Notes under the pieces: generated by a model
What the model was told of the DNA's origin: nothing
Databases searched by the model: none
The model's input: only the letters and a program-made list of their open reading frames with translations
Shown here: positions 52,236-59,720 of the stretch, piece by piece
Numbering within the stretch: position 1 is the stretch's first letter
Layout of the letters: every line of letters begins with the position of its first letter
Assembly: GCF_018129685.1 (NCBI RefSeq)
Contig: NZ_JAFCLG010000003.1
Location: 310,001-374,000 of the forward strand
From: Bradyrhizobium manausense
Lineage (GTDB): Bacteria; Pseudomonadota; Alphaproteobacteria; Rhizobiales; Xanthobacteraceae
Length of the DNA stretch: 64,000 nt
Direction: 5' to 3'
Program-made: the position numbers and the translations under genes

Positions 52236-53059
52236 AACGCGCACGCCCGCTGCTTGGAACTTTCGTCGAGATCGAAGCGGCCGGCCTTGCCGAACGCGAC
52301 CTGGAGAGGGCCGTGAACGCCGCGTTCGAGGCGATTGCGCGGGTACATCGGCTGATGAGCTTTCACGAACCGGACAGCGACGTATCGCGGCTCAACCGCA
52401 ACGCGGTGTCCGGTCCAGTCGTTGTCGATCGCTGGACCGCCAGAGTTCTGCACTGGGCACGAACGGTCTTTGAGGCGACAGGCGGCCTGTTCGATTGTGC
52501 GGTTGGATATGAACTGATGCAGAGCGGAGTCCTCCCGTCCCGAGGTCTGGATCACGTCGAAAGCGGGACGTTTGCCGCCGTCGAGCACCTCGGAGACGAT
52601 CGATTTCGCTTCTCGGCACCGATCGCGATCGATTTCGGCGGCATCGCCAAGGGCTTTGCCGTCGATCGCGCCATTGCGATCTTGCGCGCGCGCAGCGTAC
52701 GGGAGGCCGTAGTCAATGCCGGTGGCGACATGCGGACCATCGGCCCTGCGCCCCAGACGGTCTATATCCGCTGTCCGGAGACCAACACCCGCGTGGTGCG
52801 TGTCGGCCTGTTGCGCAATGCCGCGATCGCCACGTCAGCGGCGCTTGCGACGGTCGGCAAGCGCGGAGGGACGGCGGGTGTGCCGGCCGCGAAGCTGCAG
52901 CGCTGCGCCTTCTCCGTCGTTGCCCCGACTTGCTTGGTCGCGGACGCCCTGACCAAAGTTCTCATTCAGCTCGGCGATCCTGCGGCCCCCTGTTTCGCTG
53001 CCTTTGGCGCGACCGCCTTCATCACCCGCGACGACACGATCGAACACGAGGCGGCGTGA
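52232..53059 (+). CDS. apbE: FAD:protein FMN transferase ApbE, no signal peptide
   Basis: 275 residues. The start RPLLGTFVEIEA is the mature-type N-terminus of ApbE, followed by AFEAIARVHRLMSFHEPDSDVSRLN, DFGGIAKGFAVDRA (metal and FAD binding) and VNAGGDMRTIGP. It hydrolyses FAD and links FMN to a threonine of the partner protein, here the neighbour at 51777. No signal peptide or lipobox is visible, although most ApbE enzymes act outside the cytoplasm. The start overlaps the previous gene by four bases. Confidence 0.92.
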   Translation: MKRARPLLGTFVEIEAAGLAERDLERAVNAAFEAIARVHRLMSFHEPDSDVSRLNRNAVSGPVVVDRWTARVLHWARTVFEATGGLFDCAVGYELMQSGVLPSRGLDHVESGTFAAVEHLGDDRFRFSAPIAIDFGGIAKGFAVDRAIAILRARSVREAVVNAGGDMRTIGPAPQTVYIRCPETNTRVVRVGLLRNAAIATSAALATVGKRGGTAGVPAAKLQRCAFSVVAPTCLVADALTKVLIQLGDPAAPCFAAFGATAFITRDDTIEHEAA

Positions 53060-53062
53060 ACC

Positions 53063-53524
53063 GTGCGGCTCGGATTCTGGCAAAAGCTGGCGATCTTCGC
53101 CTCCACCATCACGGTGGGCCTCTCCGGCCTGTTGTGGTTCATCGTGCATGATCTTGTCGCGGACGATCCAGGCGATTGGGCACATCTGCTGCTGATTTTG
53201 CATGGCGCTTCGGCCTATGCGCTGCTGGTGGGGATCGGTTCGCTGCTCCCCGTTCACGTCCGCTCGGGCTGGTTGCGTCGCCGCAATCTTATGACGGGCG
53301 TGACGGTCATCATCGTCATGAGCGTTCTTGGCATCACTGCGCTCGTGCTCTACTACGGCGACGAGGTGATGCAACGATCGGCCAAATGGCTGCATCTGGC
53401 CTTCGGCTTCGGCTCCTTCATCGCGTTTCCGGCGCACGCGTTCCTGAGAGCCAAACAGCGTCAAATGACGCCGTTGGCGACTGTTGGCCAAAGCGCAGCA
53501 GACTTGAGTACGGAGCCGAACTGA
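53063..53524 (+). CDS. Four-helix membrane protein with paired histidines, possible di-heme cytochrome b
   Basis: 153 residues from a GTG at 53063, three bases after apbE. Four helices are predicted at about 9-28, 42-62, 77-97 and 108-128. Helix 2 holds H47 and has H65 at its end; helix 4 holds H111 and H125. The spacing puts H47 and H111 near the outer face and H65 and H125 near the inner face, as in transmembrane di-heme b cytochromes and DUF4405-like proteins. It would pass electrons from the quinone pool or cytoplasm to the flavinylated protein. That role is inferred. Confidence 0.65.
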   Translation: MRLGFWQKLAIFASTITVGLSGLLWFIVHDLVADDPGDWAHLLLILHGASAYALLVGIGSLLPVHVRSGWLRRRNLMTGVTVIIVMSVLGITALVLYYGDEVMQRSAKWLHLAFGFGSFIAFPAHAFLRAKQRQMTPLATVGQSAADLSTEPN

Positions 53525-53849
53525 CCGGGAATGTGGCGAGAGACTGAGCACTGCGGCGTACTCGGCATGCAGCGCCGAGCTCTTTCATCGAATGCCGACT
53601 CCCAAGGCACCCCCGCCTTACCCAGTGTCGGCGCAAGTCGGCGCCATGATCTCAACAAGAGCAACTGCCATGTTGGACGAGGAGTTGAGGACACCGAGCA
53701 AACAGATCGCTATTCATGGTGCGCACCCATTCTGTTCACCTTCTGAATCTGCTCAGCGCGCGCCGCCGCAACCGTCCGGACCATTCCCTGCAGTACACAT
53801 CAATGTACGGCTGCTCCCAAACCGATCTCTCGACAAGTCGTAGCTCCGA
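53525..53849. other. Non-coding stretch between convergent operons
   Basis: About 325 bp without a convincing gene. A short stem (CTCGGC and GCCGAG, 53561-53579) followed by TCTTTC may be a weak terminator for the redox operon. Confidence 0.4.
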
Positions 53850-55043
53850 TCAGAACACGTTGATGGTAGGAAAGCGCGGCTCTGCGGTGATGCAGTCCCA
53901 AAGATAGATCGCTAGGCCGACGTCGCCGGTCCAAAGCGAATAGCGTCCGCGGCCGACGGCGGTCTTGGAGCCGCGATACTGGACGATGGCCGTCATGGCG
54001 AATTGGCGTGCCCGGTCGAGCCAGAGAGCATCGTTGGTGCGGCGGTAAAGTTTGAGGAACGCGTAGCCGTTTCCGCCGGTGCCGTGGCAGAGGTTCGAAC
54101 CTTTGGTCAGGGGACCGGCGGCCCAGGTGAAGCGGCCGGCCTCCAGGAGAAGCGCGTCAAAGTCTGGCATCGCAAACGGCGCGTCGGCGAATGCCGTCAC
54201 CATGCCGGGGGCGCCGTGGCAGTGCTGGCACAGGGTCGGTGGAGTCTCGCGCTTGCTTCTCGCGCCCCAATTTGTTCCGACCTCGGACGTCCACGCATTC
54301 GCCGCCAAGGCCTGCGGCACCACATCGGCCACGAGCGCCCGTTGTCCAGGTGTCAGCCAGTCCCAACCACGCAGCAACGGAATGACGTTGCCGGCGAAGC
54401 CATGCACAGGCCCGAGCCAGCGGTCCTTGGCGCCGTAGAGATCCTGGGTCCAGAGCCGACCTTGTGGCGAGTCTTCAAGATCATCCAGGAGCCGGGCGGC
54501 TTGCATTTCGAAGAGGCCACGCCATCGCTGCTCCTTCGTCATCTCGGCCATGTGGATCGCAGCCAGCATGGATCCGGGCATGCCCCACATCAGCTCGCGG
54601 ATCGGGAGCCCGCCATTGGCTTCGGCCCGCGTGTAGACGAGATCAGCCAGGCCGGGTGTCGGATCAAGGCGCATGGCGACAAGCCCGGCGCCCATGTCGC
54701 CGAATAGTAGCGAGCCGTGCTTGGCGTAGCCGGCGGGCGAATCGCGCTCGAATTTGGCGGTCGTTCGTTCGAGGAGCTTCGGCAGGCTCGCACGAAAGTC
54801 TTTTGCGACGGGGCTGGCGCCGACACGATTCAGATAGTCGAGCGCCCAGATGACACCTGCCGCGCCGAAATAGAAGCTGGGGTTGCCGTCTCCGGCTCCA
54901 TCGTCGCCGGGGTGACCGGGCCAAAACGTTTCTGGATCGAAATCAGCGACAGCATCGGCAACGATGTCTGCCATCGCAGTGCGGGCAGCCAGCTCGCTCC
55001 AGGCGTCGTTCACAAGCGCGCGATGGCGGCCGGGCGCGATCAT
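53850..55043 (-). CDS. LanC-like protein
   Basis: 397 residues. The double-sextuple helical barrel is suggested by repeated GxxG turns: PSFYFGAAGVIWALDYL, LMWGMPGSMLAAIHMA, GPVHGFAGNVIPLLRG, TLCQHCHGAPGMVTAF and NLCHGTGGNGYAFLKLY. The cysteine and histidine in CHGAPG and LCHG are the zinc ligands of LanC. No lanthipeptide precursor or LanB dehydratase is nearby, so this is an orphan LanC-like protein, as in many proteobacteria and eukaryotic LanCL. Thiol addition to dehydro-amino acids is a possible activity. It is coupled to the 55040-55387 gene. Confidence 0.85.
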   Translation of the reverse strand: MIAPGRHRALVNDAWSELAARTAMADIVADAVADFDPETFWPGHPGDDGAGDGNPSFYFGAAGVIWALDYLNRVGASPVAKDFRASLPKLLERTTAKFERDSPAGYAKHGSLLFGDMGAGLVAMRLDPTPGLADLVYTRAEANGGLPIRELMWGMPGSMLAAIHMAEMTKEQRWRGLFEMQAARLLDDLEDSPQGRLWTQDLYGAKDRWLGPVHGFAGNVIPLLRGWDWLTPGQRALVADVVPQALAANAWTSEVGTNWGARSKRETPPTLCQHCHGAPGMVTAFADAPFAMPDFDALLLEAGRFTWAAGPLTKGSNLCHGTGGNGYAFLKLYRRTNDALWLDRARQFAMTAIVQYRGSKTAVGRGRYSLWTGDVGLAIYLWDCITAEPRFPTINVF

Positions 55044-55387
55044 GACCTGTGTCTTGCGGTGTCTGTTGGCGGCGCCAGCCCCATGCAGAGCTGGACTTCG
55101 GCGGGAACGTTGTAAGTCCGCATGATGTGGCGGCTGTCGCGCAGGCCCGTTGCCTCGCGTTGCACGACGAACATCCAGAGTGCCTGGCCGGCTGCCATCA
55201 CCAGCTTGCGCCGCGCTTGCTGCAGGGAGGCCGGCGTCTCTGCGTGGGCGGCGTCGAACTCGCGCAATTGCGCGAGCGCCTGTTCGAGGGCGCGGCCCAT
55301 TCGTCCAAGCGCTGAGGCCTGTTCCTGGACGATCTCGTAATGGAGGATATCGACCGGCGGGCGAAGATCACGGGGCATGAAGCCCAT
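55040..55387 (-). CDS. DUF6665-like small protein coupled to LanC-like gene
   Basis: 115 residues, mostly helical: ILHYEIVQEQASALGRMGRALEQALAQLREFD and LQQARRKLVMAAGQALWMFVVQREATGL. Its ATGA stop-start overlap with the LanC-like gene means the two are cotranslated. No signal peptide. The likely family is DUF6665, of unknown function. An in-frame ATG at 55378 is an alternative start. Confidence 0.7.
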   Translation of the reverse strand: MGFMPRDLRPPVDILHYEIVQEQASALGRMGRALEQALAQLREFDAAHAETPASLQQARRKLVMAAGQALWMFVVQREATGLRDSRHIMRTYNVPAEVQLCMGLAPPTDTARHRS

Positions 55388-55433
55388 TATAATTGCGCCG
55401 GCCCAGCAGGCGCAATGCGTCGCGGGCGTCCGA

Positions 55434-56069
55434 CTATTTCGCCTTGTACGCGGCGAGGAACATTCGTGTCGCGCTGTCGATCACTTCCGTCATGCGCTGT
55501 TCCGACGGCGGCGGCGCGGCCTGGAAGACGAGCGGCAGGAAGAGCGAGGCCTTGCACAATTCCATGAACTGCGATGCCGCAAGGTCGCAATCGTCGATCG
55601 CGAGATCACCGGGGCCGACATGGGCTTTGAGATAGTCGGACAACCGGCTGATGGTCTTCTCCAGCACCCGCACATAATAGCGGCGGCCGACGTCGGGCAT
55701 GCGCTCGGCGATCGCCATTACGGTGCGGATCGCCGATCCGCCGCCGGGCCGGCAGAGCAAATGGAGATAAGCCTGGCCGAAATCCTTCAGCGTGGTCTCG
55801 GCATCGCGCGAGGGGTCGAAATTGAACACGACCTGGCCGTGGAACAGCGCTTCCTCCTCGAGGATGGCTTCGAACAGCGCGCTCTTGTCGGCGAAGTAGA
55901 CGTAGAGCGTGCCCTTGGAGACGCCGGCCGCCCGCGCGATCTCGCCCATGCTGGCGCCGTCAAAACCCAGATCCATGAACACCTTACGCGCGCCGGCCAG
56001 GATCTGGCGGCGTTTGGAGCTGTCCTCCTCCTGGAAGATCTGCAGTTGTTCGCGGCCGGCTACAACCAT
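55434..56069 (-). CDS. TetR-family repressor of the EmrAB-type operon
   Basis: 211 residues. The helix-turn-helix is at about 20-65: RRQILAGARKVFMDLGFDGASMGEIARAAGVSKGTLYVYFADKSALF. The C-terminal ligand domain is unlike TetR itself and has PDVGRRYYVRVLEKTISRLSDYLK. It is divergent from the efflux operon at 56266, and a perfect palindrome at 56167-56189 lies between the two genes, so it should repress both. Ligand unknown, probably a hydrophobic drug or plant compound. Confidence 0.9.
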   Translation of the reverse strand: MVVAGREQLQIFQEEDSSKRRQILAGARKVFMDLGFDGASMGEIARAAGVSKGTLYVYFADKSALFEAILEEEALFHGQVVFNFDPSRDAETTLKDFGQAYLHLLCRPGGGSAIRTVMAIAERMPDVGRRYYVRVLEKTISRLSDYLKAHVGPGDLAIDDCDLAASQFMELCKASLFLPLVFQAAPPPSEQRMTEVIDSATRMFLAAYKAK

Positions 56070-56166
56070 TGGTTCAGCGTCTCTGAAGGTTTTTGGATCG
56101 GGTGCGAAGCAAGAAACCCAATTAAAGGATTCGGGCCAGTAGTGTCCTGCCGGGAATATTAAGTAT

Positions 56167-56189
56167 ATTGACCGAACCGTTCGGTCAAT
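56167..56189. promoter_or_regulatory. Perfect 23-bp palindromic TetR-type operator
   Basis: An 11-1-11 inverted repeat whose left half is ATTGACCGAAC. It sits between tetR (start 56069) and the emrA-like gene (start 56266), where repressor binding would block both promoters. Confidence 0.85.
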
Positions 56190-56265
56190 GGTATTTGGGA
56201 TGGGCGAGCGGGATGGCGGCCGTGCGAACGGCTGCCTTGGTTCGCGTTTTTATTGGGGAGGCCTT

Positions 56266-57576
56266 ATGGCCACATCGAGAGACCAGGCTGCGCGCGTCCT
56301 TCGCCAGGAAGCGGTGGAGACGACGATGGCGAATGGTGAGGCTGCACCCGAGAAATCCGCTGTTCTCGCCGAGCAGTTGCGCTCTCATGTGGCCGAGGAG
56401 ACCAAGCGCCGCCCCAGCGAGGCGCCGGAGAAGCCCGTGACCGACCAGCCGGCCCCGACTGCGTCCGCGCCCGCCGCCGCGCCGAAATCCGGCAAGCGCA
56501 AATTCGTCATGATGGGCATTGGCCTGGTGCTGGCGCTCGCGGCGGCAAGCTATGCCGGCTATTACACGCTCATCGGCCGCTTCTATGTCGCGACCGACGA
56601 TGCCTATGTCCGCGCCAACAACACCATGCTGGGCGCGCGCGTGGCCGGCCACGTTTCCTCGATCCTGGCCGGAGACAACACGCCGGTGCATGCCGGCGAC
56701 ATCGTCATGCGTATTGACGACGGCGACTACAAGATCGCGGTCGACGCCGCGGCGACCCGGATCGCGACCCAGCAGGCCACCATCGATCGCATCGGCCGCC
56801 AGATCGCGGCGCTCGACAGCCAGGTCGCGCAGGCCAAAGCGCAGCTCGTCTCGGCGGAAGCCGGTCTCAAGCGCGCCGATCTCGACTATGAGCGCCAGCA
56901 GGCGCTGAGCAGCAAGGGCTTTGCCTCGCGCGCCACGTTCGAAAGCTCGGAAGCCGGCCGCGACCAGGGCGCCGCCGCGGTCAAGGCCGCGCAGGCCGCC
57001 TACGACGTTGCGGTGAGCAATGTCGACGTTGCCAAGGCGCAGCAGGTCGAAGCCCAGGCGCAGCTCGCCGAGCTCAAGACCACGCTTGCCAAGGCCGAGC
57101 GCGATCTTTCCTTCGCGGCGGTGCGGGCGCCGGTCGACGGCATTTTCTCCAACCGTCTCGTCAACGCCGGCGACTTCGTCGCGGTCGGCCAGCGGCTCGG
57201 CAATGTCGTGCCGCTTGACGACGTCTATATCGACGCCAATTTCAAGGAAACGCAGCTCAAGCGCATCCGTCCCGGCCAGCCGGTGACGATCAAGGTGGAT
57301 GCCTACGGCATGCGCAAGTTCTCAGGCGTCGTCGACAGCATCGCAGCGGGCTCCGGCTCGGTGTTCACGCTGCTGCCGCCCGACAACGCCACCGGCAATT
57401 TCACCAAGATCGTGCAGCGCGTGCCGGTCCGTATCCGCGTGCCGAAATCGGTCGCCAGGCAGAACCTGCTGCGCGCCGGCATGTCGGTCTATGCGAGCGT
57501 CGACACCAACAAGGGCGCCGCCGACGCCGACAGCGAGGTCGATCTCGACGATCCCACCATGATCCATCCGCAGTAA
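56266..57576 (+). CDS. EmrA-type HlyD membrane-fusion protein
   Basis: 436 residues from the ATG at 56266, with GGGGAGG six bases upstream. The N-terminal cytoplasmic tail (about 1-80) is longer than in most EmrA proteins and Ala/Pro-rich. One membrane helix (about 82-102) follows, then the barrel-sandwich hybrid and long coiled coil (IDRIGRQIAALDSQVAQAKAQL..., about 170-285) and the beta-barrel (VRAPVDGIFSNRLVNAGDFVAVGQRLGNVV). It links the MFS pump to an outer-membrane channel. It is repressed by the TetR protein at 55434. Confidence 0.92.
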   Translation: MATSRDQAARVLRQEAVETTMANGEAAPEKSAVLAEQLRSHVAEETKRRPSEAPEKPVTDQPAPTASAPAAAPKSGKRKFVMMGIGLVLALAAASYAGYYTLIGRFYVATDDAYVRANNTMLGARVAGHVSSILAGDNTPVHAGDIVMRIDDGDYKIAVDAAATRIATQQATIDRIGRQIAALDSQVAQAKAQLVSAEAGLKRADLDYERQQALSSKGFASRATFESSEAGRDQGAAAVKAAQAAYDVAVSNVDVAKAQQVEAQAQLAELKTTLAKAERDLSFAAVRAPVDGIFSNRLVNAGDFVAVGQRLGNVVPLDDVYIDANFKETQLKRIRPGQPVTIKVDAYGMRKFSGVVDSIAAGSGSVFTLLPPDNATGNFTKIVQRVPVRIRVPKSVARQNLLRAGMSVYASVDTNKGAADADSEVDLDDPTMIHPQ

Positions 57577-57607
57577 GCGCGCCTCTCGAGCGCTGCGAGG
57601 TCAGACC

Positions 57608-59194
57608 ATGGCGAACGCCACGACTGCTTCACCTGCCATGATGGCATCAGCCGCGTCGGAGCGCATCGCGCCGAAACGGCTGATCGCCTTTATCATCATG
57701 GTGTTCGGGATGTTCATGTCGATCCTGGACATCCAGATCGTTTCGGCGTCTCTCAGTGAGATCCAGGCCGGCCTGTCGGCGAGCGCGAGCGAGGTCTCCT
57801 GGGTTCAGACCGCCTATCTGATCGCCGAAGTCATCGCGATCCCGCTGTCGGGATTCCTGTCGCGCGCCTTCGGCACGCGGCTGCTGTTTGCGATCTCGGC
57901 GGCGGGCTTCACGATTTCGAGCCTGCTCTGCGGCTTCGCCACGACCATCGAGGAGATGATCTTCTGGCGCGCACTGCAGGGCTTTCTCGGCGCCGGCATG
58001 ATCCCGACGGTGTTCGCCTCGGCCTATACGGTTTTCCCGCGTTCGAAATTCCACATCGTCGGTCCCATCATCGGACTTGTTGCCACGCTGGCGCCGACCG
58101 TGGGTCCGACGGTCGGTGGTTACATCACCGACCTGATGTCGTGGAACTGGCTGTTCTTCATCAACGTCGTGCCCGGCATCGGCATCACCCTCGGCGTATG
58201 GGCGCTGGTCGATTTCGACGAACCGCATTTCGAATTGCTCGACCGCTTCGACTGGTGGGGGCTGATTTTCATGGCAGGTTTCCTCGGCACGCTTGAATAC
58301 GTGCTGGAGGAAGGCCCGCAATATGAATGGATGCAGGATACGTCCGTGGCGATCTGCGCCTGGATCTGCGCGATCTCGGCAATCGCCTTCTTCTGGCGCG
58401 TGTTCACGGCGGCCGAGCCGATCGTCAATCTGCGCACCTTCACCAACCGCAATTTCGCCGTCGGCTCCACGCTGCAATTCTGTATCGGCATCGGCCTCTA
58501 CGGCCTGACCTACATCTATCCGCGCTACCTCGCCGAGGTGCGCGGCTACAGCGCGCTGATGATCGGCGAGACCATGTTCGTCTCCGGCATCACCATGTTC
58601 CTGATCGCGCCGCTGGTCGGGCGCCTCATGGTCAAGATCGACATGCGCTACATGATCGCCTTCGGCCTCATCGTGTTCGCGATCGGCTCCTACCAGATGA
58701 CCTGGATCACGCGCGACTACGATTTCTACGAGCTGCTCGTGCCGCAGATCCTGCGCGGCATCGGCATGATGTTCGCAATGGTGCCGACCAACAACGTCGC
58801 GCTCGGCACGCTGGCGCCTGAGAAGGTGAAGAACGCCTCCGGCCTGTTCAACCTGATGCGCAATCTCGGCGGCGCGGTCGGCCTCGCCGTCATCAACACC
58901 GTGCTCAACGACCGCACCGATCTGCACATCACGCGGCTGCAGGAGCGCGTGACCTGGGGCAATGCGACCGCCACCGAAACCCTCACCATGCTCCAGCAGA
59001 AGTTCCAGGGGCTCGGCGATTCCACGCTGATGGCGATGAAGCAGCTCAGCCAGATCGTGCACCGCCAGGCCTCGGTGATGGGCTATGGCGATGCCTTCTT
59101 CATGCTGACGCTGTTCTATCTCGGCCTCAGCCTGCTGGTCACATTGCTGAACAAGCCGGCGCCGATGACCAGCGGCGGCGGCGACGCGCATTGA
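57608..59194 (+). CDS. EmrB/QacA-type DHA2 MFS drug transporter
   Basis: 528 residues with 14 predicted membrane segments, the DHA2 layout. Typical motifs are IMVFGMFMSILDIQIVSASLSEIQAGL in helix 1 and the motif C-like GATLAPTVGPTVGGYITD variant (LVATLAPTVGPTVGGYI). It is 31 bp downstream of the membrane-fusion gene and pairs with it as an EmrAB-type multidrug efflux system using proton motive force. The TolC-type outer channel is not encoded here. Confidence 0.93.
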   Translation: MANATTASPAMMASAASERIAPKRLIAFIIMVFGMFMSILDIQIVSASLSEIQAGLSASASEVSWVQTAYLIAEVIAIPLSGFLSRAFGTRLLFAISAAGFTISSLLCGFATTIEEMIFWRALQGFLGAGMIPTVFASAYTVFPRSKFHIVGPIIGLVATLAPTVGPTVGGYITDLMSWNWLFFINVVPGIGITLGVWALVDFDEPHFELLDRFDWWGLIFMAGFLGTLEYVLEEGPQYEWMQDTSVAICAWICAISAIAFFWRVFTAAEPIVNLRTFTNRNFAVGSTLQFCIGIGLYGLTYIYPRYLAEVRGYSALMIGETMFVSGITMFLIAPLVGRLMVKIDMRYMIAFGLIVFAIGSYQMTWITRDYDFYELLVPQILRGIGMMFAMVPTNNVALGTLAPEKVKNASGLFNLMRNLGGAVGLAVINTVLNDRTDLHITRLQERVTWGNATATETLTMLQQKFQGLGDSTLMAMKQLSQIVHRQASVMGYGDAFFMLTLFYLGLSLLVTLLNKPAPMTSGGGDAH

Positions 59195-59230
59195 GCGCGG
59201 TTTTGCGGTCGGACGAGCCACACACTCGAT

Positions 59231-59345
59231 GTCATCGCCCGGCCTTGACCGGGCGATCCAGTATTCCAGAGGCCGGCGTTAGAGACCTCGCTCTCGCCAC
59301 ATCCGCCGCGGCGTACTGGATCCCCCGCTTTCGCGGAGGATGACA
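59231..59345. repeat. Palindromic intergenic repeat, family D
   Basis: GTCATCGCCCGGCC...GGGCGATCCAGTA and TACTGGATCCCCCGCTTTCGCGGAGGATGACAGC arms, inverted relative to 20621-20721. Confidence 0.85.
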
Positions 59346-59493
59346 GCGGAGATTGGGGCGGCCGCGGAGCACGCCAAGGCGCCCCGCACCAAAATGCAAC
59401 ACTCGTGCGTGATCTCGCGCGGGCCCCGTTGCAAACGGCAAATGCCACATCTATAAAGCGCATCTCATTTCATCGAACCGGGGAGAGATTTGC
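59346..59493. other. Non-coding stretch upstream of the small frame at 59494
   Basis: No convincing gene. It probably holds the promoter for the ABC exporter unit. Confidence 0.35.
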
Positions 59494-59568
59494 ATGATTT
59501 CGTCGCATTCGCAGATCGCGTTCCCGCGCTCGATGATGGTCTGGCTCGGTACGTTTTCGGCCTGCTAG
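59494..59568 (+). CDS. Possible 24-codon small protein or leader peptide
   Basis: An ATG at 59494 with GGGGAGAG six to seven bases upstream opens a 24-codon frame beginning MISSHSQIAFPRSMMVW and ending in SAC-stop. The ribosome binding site is strong for such a short frame. It lies 153 bp before the ABC exporter and 19 bp before a perfect hairpin (59588-59611), so it could be a leader peptide. There is no independent support. Confidence 0.3.
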   Translation: MISSHSQIAFPRSMMVWLGTFSAC

Positions 59569-59587
59569 AGGCCGCTTCCGCCAGCTT

Positions 59588-59611
59588 CGATCGGGTTTTC
59601 AGTCCCGATCG
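59588..59611 (+). other. Perfect 8-bp hairpin in the ABC exporter leader
   Basis: CGATCGGG, eight loop bases, CCCGATCG. No T-run follows. It lies between the small frame and the exporter gene. Confidence 0.5.
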
Positions 59612-59720
59612 CTCCGCTTCCCAAGTCAAAGTCAGTTTTAAGTGACGCTGTCTCGGCCCTGGCGGCCGGCTTGCGTCCATTGATGGAGCCGGCCCGCGCC
59701 GACAGCGGCCGGATGATGCC

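Noticed and set aside
57647..59221. 524-residue open frame on the minus strand
   Set aside because: It is antisense to the MFS pump and lacks any family signal.
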